Shown: positions 49,701-58,484 of the stretch, piece after piece | Layout of the letters: the number at the start of each line of letters is the position of its first letter | Numbering within the stretch: the stretch's first letter is position 1 | Assembly: GCA_035222895.1 (NCBI GenBank) | Contig: JAVYIG010007856.1 | Location: forward strand, 1-64,000 | Direction: 5' to 3' | From: Strongylocentrotus droebachiensis | Lineage: Eukaryota; Echinodermata; Echinoidea; Camarodonta; Strongylocentrotidae | Length of the DNA: 64,000 nucleotides | Program-made: the position numbers and the translations under genes | Notes under the pieces: model-generated | Told to the model about the DNA's origin: nothing | What the model saw: only the letters and a program-made list of their open reading frames with translations | Databases searched by the model: none

Positions 49701-52700
49701 GTTTTACGTCTCCCTTGCAAGATATCATATTGGCTCACAATATATCATGTATGACATATGCAGACGGACGTGCAATTGTAACCTAAACATTTGATTTCTG
49801 GAAATCGCTCTTCTTCTGTTCAGAAGATGGAAAAATTGCTTAAAAGGATGTTAGAAACCTGGGCATTTCAGAATAAGCTTTTCTCTTAATGACTCTAAAA
49901 ACCGAATTTTCTTTCATTTTTCATTCCAAGTTTTTGTTTCTCATGTCCCCACAAAATCAGTTTTACGAAATTGGGCAGTCCTGTAATTAAGCCATCCGTT
50001 TATGGCCCGTAATCTTGGTGTTTGTTATGGATTCTTCCCTTACTTTTGTCTAAAAAATGTTTTATGCCATTTGTAAAATCTGCTTTTTGTAGCTATAAGG
50101 AAAAATAGGGAAAAATTCGTAGGTTTTCTCGACCAGAATACAGCCCCATCGTCTTATCCATGCTTTTCGTCACATCTAGGCTAGATTGTTGCAATTCCCT
50201 TCTCTTTGGTCTTCCTGCCAAAAATAACCTCAAAGCTCCAGCGTATCCAAAAACACAGCAGCTCGTCTTGTTTTCTTGTGTTTCCTCGTACTTCTCACAT
50301 TACCCCTGTTTCTTCAAAAAACTTCACTGGCTTCCTATCACTTCCTCGCATTACCTACAAAAATCCTCCTCCTTACTTTCAAGGACTTATCATGGTTTTT
50401 GCTCCTTCATATCTTTTCTGAAACTCCTTCCTCGATACACTCCTGTCCCGGACTTTTGCGATCTGCTTCTCAATCTCTCCTCTCTCGGTCTCACACTATT
50501 TCATACAAAACAGTACGGTCAACGTTCTTTCGTTTATGCAGCTGCTTTTTCTTTGGAAACAATCTCCCCCTTCAAATTCGCAATGCTAGCTCTGTAAAAT
50601 TTCTTTTAAAAACAATGCTAAAAAAACACATCTCTTTAAGTCTTGTTTCCTGAATAGCTCTTTTGACCCTTTTGCCTTTTTAATATATTTTTGTGTAGAT
50701 TACCGTAGGATTACTATTAATTTAAAGAAACTATTTTGTATTTTTGGTTTGTAAGTGATTTGTAATTATGTACATGTATTATTTTTCATTTGCAAAGTTT
50801 TAATGGTAATTTAAAATTGATATAATTTTGTAATGCAAATTCCTGTTTTCCTTTACTTATCAGCTTATTTTTCTTCTAAACCGCTTAGAGGCAATTTTTG
50901 CAATTTGCGGTATACAAAATATCTTATTATTATTATTATTATATACAATATAAAGAGTTTATTATTTTACAATTTTCATAACTTTTAAACTCGATTTTCA
51001 GCCGCGACAACGATCACTGAATATTGTAGGAATCGCGTATGCTTTCCAATTATGTTTCATTTGAAACCAAAATTCATGAAACCCATACCAAAAAACTTTT
51101 GTATTACCTTTAAAGTCGAAAACGCTAGAGGTATGGGCTCTCTAAATTTTGTTTAATCGTTAATGTCCTCTGTGATGTAGTGGCGGACAAACTGTCCCCA
51201 TTTTGATCCAAGACACAAAAATTAATAAAATGTATGACTTGGGAGGGTCCTTTTTCTCTTTAAATTGGCCCTATAAACAATATGCCATCAATAATTTTTT
51301 TTGTTAGAGCCCCGAGGGAGAAGGCACCTAGCAGAAAAAACATGACAAAATTCATGATATTCTTATACAAGAGAGTTATCTGCAAACTATGTCACAATCC
51401 ACTTACTAAATTGCCTACCGGTATTTGAGATGTACATAGCTTTAGTGATCTCATATTTCAAGCATTCATAAACTCTCTTATAATTGTTTACAATTTATTA
51501 AAAAACTTTTGCTGTTACGTTTTCTCCTATTTTTCCTGCTTTCATAGCAATGAAACTTATTAAAAAGGTTGGATTGCCATTTAAAAAGAGAAGCAATCTT
51601 TTATATTTTTTGCTTTGATTCAGGCCTTGCCAAAACAAACCCAAAGGTAAGCCTAGAAGATGGGAAAAATTACCTCTTCAAAACCGGCTTTTCAATGTGA
51701 GGAATTGAAGAGACATCATCAGTGTGGGTTGAGTGGCATCATGATGGACGATGTCATGGAGAGTTTACCTCATGCCAAGGTTGGAGTAGAGGTAAGGAAG
51801 TGTCATTAGGTCAAATGTGAAAGGTCATGTGTTATTTGAAGGTGAATTGAAGAGACATCATCAGTGTGGGTTGAGTGGCATCATGATGGACGATGTCATG
51901 GAGAGTTTACCTCATGCCAAGGTTGGAGTAGAGGTAAGGAAGTGTCATTAGGTCAAATGTGAAAGTTCATGTGTTATTTGAAGGTGAATTGAAGAGACAT
52001 GATCAGTGTGGGTTGGGTGGCATCATGATGGAAGATGTCATGGAGAGTTTACCTCATGCCGAGGTAAGGAAGTGTCATTAGGTCAAATGTGAAAGGTCAT
52101 GTGTTATTTGAAGGTGAATTGAAGAGACATCATCAGTGTGGGTTGGGTGGCATTATGATGGAAGATGTCATGGAGAGTTTACCTCATGCCAAGGTTGGAG
52201 TAGAGGTAAGGAAGTGTCATTAGGTCAAATGTGAAAGGTCATGTGTTATTTGAAGGTGAATTGAAGAGACATGATCAGTGTGGGTTGGGTGGCATTATGA
52301 TGGAAGATGTCATGGAGAGTTTACCTCATGCCAAGGTTGGAGTAGAGGTAAGGAAGTGTCATTAGGTCAAATGTGAAAGGTCATGTGTTATTTGAAGGTG
52401 AATTGAAGAGACATCATCAGTGTGGGTTGGGTGGCATTATGATGGAAGATGTCATGGAGAGTTTACCTCATGCCAAGGTTGGAGTAGAGGTAAGGAAGTG
52501 TCATTAGGTCAAATGTGAAAGGTCATGTGTTATTTGAAGGTGAATTGAAGAGACATCATCAGTGTGGGTTGGGTGGCATTATGATGGAAGATGTCATGGA
52601 GAGTTTACCTCATGCCAAGGTTGGAGTAGAGGTAAGGAAGTGTCATTAGGTCAAATGTGAAAGGTCATGTGTTATTTGAAGGTGAATTGAAGAGACATCA

Positions 52701-55155
52701 TCAGTGTGGGTTGGGTGGCATTATGATGGAAGATGTCATGGAGAGTTTACCTCATGCCAAGGTTGGAGTAGAGGTAAGGAAGTGTCATTAGGTCAAATGT
52801 GAAAGGTCATGTGTTATTTGAAGGTGAATTGAAGAGACATCATCAGTGTGGGTTGAGTGGCATCATGATGGACGATGTCATGGAGAGTTTACCTCATGCC
52901 AAGGTTGGAGTAGAGGTAAGGAAGTGTCATTAGGTCAAATGTGAAAGGTCATGTGTTATTTGAAGGTGAATTGAAGAGACATCATCAGTGTGGGTTGAGT
53001 GGCATCATGATGGACGATGTCATGGAGAGTTTACCTCATGCCAAGGTTGGAGTAGAGGTAAGGAAGTGTCATTAGGTCAAATGTGAAAGTTCATGTGTTA
53101 TTTGAAGGTGAATTGAAGAGACATGATCAGTGTGGGTTGGGTGGCATCATGATGGAAGATGTCGTGGATAGTTTACCTTATGCCAAGATTTGAGAAGAGG
53201 CAACAAAGAGGTTAGGAAAAATGAGGAATCAGTCAAGAGTGTCAGATCAGGTCAAAGGTGAAAGGTCATATCAGTGGAAGTTTATATGAGAGACATAATC
53301 ATTGAGAGTAGGGGAGATCTGTTGTCATGATTTTTTTTTTAATGCCATAACTTCAGTGGAGTAAGGAAGGGGAAAAAAAGAGGTAACAGGGGGAGAGAGG
53401 GTGTATATAATAAATGATACTGTATCTTATCAAATTTTGATGTCTCTGTTTTGCTTTAGTCCAAATTGAAGATAAAAATATGAAATGATTGTTACGATAC
53501 TGTTTGTTGTTATATTTGGTATGAGTTTCAGATCAAAACAGGAGTCGCATAGGGGACTAATAACTTTAATACAAGTTGAGGCTGATCAGATAGCATGCTG
53601 AGAACAATAAACATAAAGCAATGTTTTTATTCTATTCTAGAAACTAGAGAAAGCTGGTGAAATCATTGTCCTCACAAAGCCTGACAAGAAAAAAAGTGGT
53701 GTACTACAATGACAGAACATTTAAGCTCAAGATAGAAGAGGGTAAGTGTATCACAACATACAAATGTTCTCCTTTCTCTTCTCCTTTCTCTTTTTTGTTC
53801 TTTGTATTATTAATAGTGTCTGACATTGATCTACATTTGCCACACTCAACCCAGGTGAGGTAAACAGGTACCTGGTAGGATTATTCCTTGAAATGCACTG
53901 TGCACGGATAAGGCTGCCGGAGCTATAGCTAGGGTAATAAAGTCCAAAGCTCTTTTGGAAGCGCATAGAGATGTCGTATTATGCGCCATACAAGAACTGA
54001 ACTATTATTATTATTATTATATAGTCTTTGCCAATTATGTCTAATATCACAATTTGTTTTCCCTTTCCTTCTTGAAAGGAGAGGATAAGAGAACTTCAAG
54101 GCCTGAGGAGTCGATTTCAATTGATGAACAGAGAATAAAAGGGCATTAACTCATATAACTTGAGGCTATGTATGAGGCCTAAACATGCATATAAACCATT
54201 CATTGACAATGAAGGGGGGATTTATATTGAAATTTGAAGCAAGGAATATAATATTTCTTTGCATGTTGTCTTTGTTTGCAGAATTTAAAGAGTTATGGAA
54301 CAGCACAACAGTTGAAGCATTAGATGAGGAAAAGATCCAAGAATACCTCAAGAAACAAGGCATCAACTCAATGCAAGATCATGGACCAAAGAAATATGTA
54401 AGTTTTGACATCTTTAGTTTTTGAAACTATATCATTTTACATGATCCTGTTATGCATCACATGTCACATAAATATTGATTATAGTTCAAATGCTGAATTG
54501 TGTATTCACTGTATTGGTGACAATATGCAAACAATGTACTTGTTTGAAACTTTGAATTATATGAATGATTGCATGACATAGTTATGAACACAAATTATAT
54601 TTATAGAACTACACTCTGTTCCTAAATATGATTTAAAAAAAAAAAAAAAAAAAAAAATGTTTTTTGAATTTTTTTAAATATTTATTTTGTGTATGTGTGT
54701 CATTTTCAATGGCAAAATGACCATTCTGTCCTGTAAAGTAGCCTACAAGCATCTCACATCGGCAATTTGGGGATGTTCATTAGTTCATCGAACACAACAG
54801 TCGTGATGAAATCATGCATATTGAACCAATGATCCATAAAACAATTCTTCCTGTATGTAGGAACGGTAAGAGGCATTGATCCGCGTAACAGTCCGTGTTG
54901 ATTTTTAAGAATACAACTTTTGTCAGTAAAATACAACTTTTGGGATTAAAGAATACAGTTTTTGAACTCCAGAGGTTGGCAGTTCTGGGGCCACTGATCA
55001 AGCAGATGATATTGAGCCTCCTGTCTGTGTGTTTTGGTTTCTTTCAGAATGCACCGCAGAGAAAGAAACCCAACAGGAAAGGTCAGCGAAAGTTCAAGAC
55101 CCACAACGACCACATATCAGAAGTACTCAAAGACTACTCGGAAGCCAAGAAATAA
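46720..55155 (+). CDS. gtf2e2: Transcription initiation factor IIE subunit beta (TFIIE beta)
   Basis: Coding exons are 46720-46867, 47308-47405, 48180-48287, 51624-51791, 53641-53741, 54282-54397 and 55048-55155. The start MDQALLRERESFLKRA matches the conserved TFIIE beta N-terminus. Exons 2-3 form the first winged helix (KFGILAKVVNHMK, then HQQGDSYPLSIEEILDET), exons 4-5 the second, and exons 6-7 the helical and basic C-terminus (NSTTVEALDEEKIQEYLKKQ, then KFKTHNDHISEVLKDYS). TFIIE beta binds TFIIE alpha, Pol II and promoter DNA and helps load TFIIH. The frame does not close: exon 4 needs one extra base near 51629, lacks about six codons before 51702, and meets the 142-bp array at its 3' end. 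Exon 5 has one surplus A in the A-run at 53690-53697. These look like sequence or assembly slips, but a decayed copy cannot be excluded. A leader-exon acceptor precedes the ATG. Confidence 0.9.
46932..47019. repeat. 22-bp minisatellite, four copies (GTF2E2 intron 1)
   Basis: The unit ACTTGTGTCTACACACTGCTT (about 21-22 bases) is repeated four times almost exactly, starting some 65 bases after the exon 1 donor. Confidence 0.9.
48043..48155. repeat. (CT)n tract forming an extended polypyrimidine region
   Basis: CT/CCCT repeats run for about 110 bases and end about 25 bases before the exon 3 acceptor of GTF2E2 (acceptor AG at 48178-48179). They probably lengthen the natural polypyrimidine tract. 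Confidence 0.85.
49090..50945 (+). pseudogene. Decayed L2/CR1-type LINE reverse transcriptase
   Basis: Frameshifted fragments of a non-LTR reverse transcriptase are visible in order. They are a '..KIINQSLSSGYFPAHFQ' region with 'VNYRP' and 'SKLIERAV' (49103-49315), a degraded active-site region reading MTYADG in place of YADD (about 49750), and the C-terminal 'LDCCNSLLFGLP', 'LHWLPI' and 'LLPRYTP' motifs (50160-50460). It ends in a 3' tail with CGCTTAGAGGC...GCGGTATACAAAATA and (TTA)n at 50925-50942. It lies in GTF2E2 intron 3, is inactive, and has multiple stops and shifts. Confidence 0.8.
51702..53240 (+). repeat. 11-copy, 142-bp tandem array built from GTF2E2 exon 4
   Basis: Units start at 51702, 51844, 51986, 52116, 52258, 52400, 52542, 52684, 52826, 52968 and 53110. 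All spacings are 142 except unit 3 (130), which lost 12 bases. Each unit is 90 nt of exon 4 coding sequence (ELKRHHQCGLSGIMM through LPHAKVGVE, 30 codons), then the GTAAGG donor and about 46 bases of intron. The first unit is joined to the rest of the exon; the last is diverged and has lost the donor. Copies are nearly identical, implying recent amplification or homogenisation. Confidence 0.95.
53813..54020 (+). mobile_element. SINE-like element with (ATT)n tail, copy 2
   Basis: It begins TTGATCTACATTTGCCACAC and ends GCGCCATACAAGAAC...(ATT)6, the same family as 9366-9560 on the other strand. It lies in GTF2E2 intron 5. Confidence 0.65.
54136..54165. repeat. Half-copy of the short palindrome family
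   Basis: AAAAGGGCATTAACTCATAT matches the left arm of the copies at 27633 and 58334. No right arm is recognised. Confidence 0.4.
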
Positions 55156-55256
55156 CACCATCCCATGTACAAATATGAACTTTGCTTTAATACAAGGACA
55201 CTTGGGATTGTACATCTTTCCAAAAGTCCACATTGTATATACCGTAGATCTAACGA

Positions 55257-55500
55257 GGAGGCGCGATAGCTCAGTCGGTAGAGCAGTGGTCTCGTAATCC
55301 GGTTGACCCGGGTCCGAAACCAAGTCGATGCACTAGTTAGTGCCCTTTGGTAAGGCATTAATCCTCATTACCAGGTCCCTCGGAGAGGACTTAAAGCCGT
55401 CGGTCATCTGGTTGCTTACTCACAAGCATGTGTGCTTTCTTAGCAGTCAGGTAACATAACCACCATCACCATGTTCACATTGTGCAAATGGGGTGTGGTA
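55257..55500 (+). mobile_element. tRNA-derived SINE in the GTF2E2 3'UTR
   Basis: A tRNA-like head carries an A box (TAGCTCAGTCGGTAGAGC) and a slightly mutated B box (GGGTCCGAAACC). It is followed by a body with GTGCCCTTTGGTAAGGCATT and CTCGGAGAGGACTTAAAGCC. The acceptor stem does not pair, so this is not a functional tRNA gene. This head-and-body arrangement is typical of echinoderm tRNA SINEs. It lies about 100 bases after the stop codon. Confidence 0.8.
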
Positions 55501-55526
55501 CAGGAATCAACATGGATTTCAGTGAT

Positions 55527-55655
55527 TGATCAGCTAACTCAAGGACGACTCAGATGCTAAGGAAGAACACCCTCTTATGTGCAAATTTAACCCTTACATA
55601 GAAGGAAACTTGGGATTGTACAATTGTTTTCCAAAGTCCATATTGTGTTCGTGTT
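55527..55655 (+). repeat. Diverged duplicate of the GTF2E2 last-exon end and 3'UTR
   Basis: The segment aligns to 55115-55245 at an offset of about 412 bases. Shared words include ACTCAA.GAC.ACTC.GA.GC.AAG and AAC.CC..T.TATGT.CAAAT, then CTTGGGATTGTACA and TTCCAAAGTCCA.ATTGT. The duplicate reads GAA where the gene has its TAA stop. The SINE lies between the two copies. Confidence 0.75.
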
Positions 55656-56269
55656 TACGATGTGCAGACAGGGTGTGCTACGAGAAAGTTTGTATGTGAA
55701 AAAAAGGTTTCAACTTGGCAGAGATTCCGTCTCGTTTTGAAATATGGTTTGATGAGCTAGACATTTTCTCAGGAATGCATTGGAAGGCACACCAATGTGA
55801 AAAGATTGACTGGGTTGACAATTGTTTAAAGAGAACTTCTTTAAACAGTAGGCGTGGTAGGAATGAATGATCCATGGTCACGTGGTGTCAATTGACCAAT
55901 TAGGTATGGCTATTAGGCTACATTCTGGAATTTGTTTTATATTGCTTAATAATAAACAAAATATGGTGATGATTAAGTCTCCAAAGCATTGATCTGTAAG
56001 TCAGGCTTTCATATTACACCTAGCTGTAAGGCCATGCCACGTCTAAACAATGACCATGCAGCACCATGGAAGGTCACTGCTGGTCATATCAAATCTATGA
56101 AATTGCACCGGGTACCATTTAGCACTACACTGGACAGGGCAGAATGTGTGAGATATAGTTAACAGCATTTTGAAATTCTTGCAGTAAGCCGTTTAGACCC
56201 TGTATTGCCACAAAGATACTGTGATGTGTCCTGTCCGACATTATTTAATCATAGATATTGTCTTGCATT

Positions 56270-56283
56270 TTTATTCAAATAAA
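56270..56283. terminator. Bidirectional polyadenylation signal (TTTATTCAAATAAA)
   Basis: AATAAA occurs on the plus strand at 56278-56283 and on the minus strand at 56270-56275 within one 14-bp near-palindrome. It lies between the convergent GTF2E2 and TXNL1 genes. Other plus-strand candidates for GTF2E2 are 55951-55956 and 56291-56296. No other TTTATT was noticed between here and the TXNL1 stop codon. Confidence 0.5.
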
Positions 56284-56299
56284 AAGATACAATAAAGAA

Positions 56300-57880
56300 A
56301 TAATTTGCTTGAAATTCGTCTTTATCAAATAATGTACAGAGCTAATATGATCAGCAGTATTATGTTTAAACAATACATGTACCTACATTTAAACAATTAC
56401 ATTCTCTCTTAAGCATCATTTTCTTGTACTCTCGTATTTTCAAACAGATTATGGCACTGAGTTAGACCTAATCTCCAGGTTCAAGAGCGGCTGATATCTA
56501 GTACATTGTCATTGGTACAGCTGTATTCTGAAACAGTTCTCCAATATTGCATACATATAGATTCGACCAAAGTGATAGATAGCACAGTACCAGTTATTCT
56601 GATGCAAGGATTTTGGAACAGAAATAATGGATTAAAAAAAAATAATACAGTATTAGGCACGGTAGATTATTGACTTGGAAGTATAGAAAGGAAAGTAGGA
56701 GGGAGATAACTTAATGCAGATGTGACAAAATGACAAGAGTACCATCAATAGCAATGTAATTACTTGTTCTGCATGATAGAATTAAATTGTGTTCAGGGGA
56801 AGGGAAGAGAAACGGAGCATTACTGCATACACATGTACATGCATGAATGACAGAACTGTATTACATTCCAAATTTCTGGTATTAAAAGCAGGATTACTTT
56901 CTCTATATGCAAGAAAGCTTATGTACAAGGCAATGTCATTTCATGATGGCCGTTTGATCTTATGGAAATATGTAAGGAGAAATCGCCACCAAACAAGAAG
57001 AGCCTTAGATTTCACAGAAATCATCATGAAATGACTCTGGTACATGTAGTACAAGATAAGAATGGGTACAAATTAGAATAATTACAAAATAGACAATAAA
57101 ACCAATATGAGGAGATTTAACAAAATAACAAATACTTCAAATGTGTGGAATACATTATTAGTAACTGGATCAACCAGTGCTAAAGATATTATTTGTGCTT
57201 TCACTCTAATGCTTTGGAGTAAATCTCTCAAATTCTTATCAAAGAACAGAAGGGTTTCGTAAAATGCAGTGCTCGAGTTATCTGGAATGTTAACGTCTGC
57301 TGATTAATTATCACTCATAGGACACTTAGAGGGATTTGTATTAACTTTTGATTTAAAATCCTAAGAATAGACATTGTCTAATTATCAAATCAAAGAGACT
57401 TCTGTCTTTTGGATAGATTATTCAAGAACTTGACTATGAAGAATACATGCTCGGTGAAAGATCTCAAATACAGAGAGTGCAGTCTAAAAACATTCAAAAT
57501 ATCTCTTGTACATTCAAAAATTGACTAAAGAATTACTTCCTTGACATAGTGGTTCTAAAGGAAATCTGCTATAAAGGTGAATAGGTCATAGCCCAATTCA
57601 ATAAGGAAGTTTAGATTTAAACTAGTTCACAGTCATTGTTTAGACCTCTAACATGCACTCATATAAACAATACAAAGCAAATATTACTCTCCCGTGTGAA
57701 CAAGAGCGTACTCTGCTTATGGAAGTTTAAACAATTTGAAGATAAACCTCCTGAAGTAAATAGTAGGAGCCTGTGACATTATAGCTTCCATACTTGCATG
57801 TTCCAACTAATGTCAAACACTGTGGCAACCTCAGTCCTCCCATGAATTGACTCTAGACATTCAAATTTGGGCATTCAAAT
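56300..57880 (-). other. Probable TXNL1 3'UTR, otherwise unannotated
   Basis: AT-rich sequence without recognisable exons on either strand. Its position downstream of the TXNL1 stop and upstream of the only minus-strand AATAAA noticed suggests it is 3'UTR. The short plus-strand frame at 56789-57034 has no recognisable protein features. Confidence 0.4.
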
Positions 57881-58085
57881 TTAAAGGCACACTGTCCTAC
57901 TTGTAGCTACTTGCTCCCTCTATATAGAAAACTTCCCAAATCGGTGCCTGTTGGTCCCCCATGATCCTCTTTTTCTTATGTTAAATGAGAGCTGAGTTAA
58001 TGAGATAGCCACCTGTTACAGTGACCTCGCTGGCTCGCTGTGTGGTCTAATCCCTTCTAGCTGCAGTAGTAACGCCTACCTTTAA
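57881..58085 (+). mobile_element. TTAA-flanked MITE, copy C
   Basis: TTAA occurs at 57881-57884 and 58082-58085. The interior matches copy A (7861) over CTACTTGTAGCTACTTGCTC, TGCCTGTTGGTCCCC and ATGATCCTCTTTTTCTTATG. It lies in the likely TXNL1 3'UTR. Confidence 0.75.
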
Positions 58086-58333
58086 GCTTCAATTTTTAAA
58101 GTAATATTTTAGAATCCAATACCTAATGCACATTAAAGGGGTATCTTGGACAGAGTTGCTGCACCTTCTTCTTTTTTTTACAATTTAATTTCACAAAACA
58201 AAACCATTTATAAGTGTTGGTTAACAATTTCGTACATGTATCGAGATATAAACACCACAGAGAGAAACTTCATCCATAAATCTCTCAGATTCCACCAAAC
58301 CCATGTTTTTTGTGGCTGAACACAATGTCTGTT

Positions 58334-58395
58334 CAGAGCCAAAAGGGCATTAACTCTGATTTAAAAGTATATAAGTTGATGCCCTCTGGCTCCAA
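58334..58395. repeat. Short palindrome family, copy 5
   Basis: CAGAGCCAAAAGGGCATTAA pairs with TTGATGCCCTCTGGCTCC. It has the same arm words and spacing as the copies at 27633 and 38482. It lies about 90 bases after the TXNL1 stop codon (minus strand). Confidence 0.75.
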
Positions 58396-58484
58396 ACGAT
58401 CAAGTTATCTCTCCAATATAAATAAAACACGAAAGGCATGTAACATCTACAGGGGGTCTTCTTAGAAGCTGGGACTATCTTGTG

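Noticed and set aside
50160..50597. A 145-codon gene
   Set aside because: It is the C-terminal fragment of an L2/CR1 reverse transcriptase with frameshifts before and after, part of the LINE relic.
51702..53240. CRISPR-like or satellite array
   Set aside because: The units are 142 bp with no unique spacers and contain eukaryotic exon plus splice donor. The host gene is plainly metazoan.
55257..55330. A functional tRNA gene
   Set aside because: The A and B boxes are recognisable, but the B box is mutated, the acceptor stem does not pair, and the sequence continues into a SINE body.
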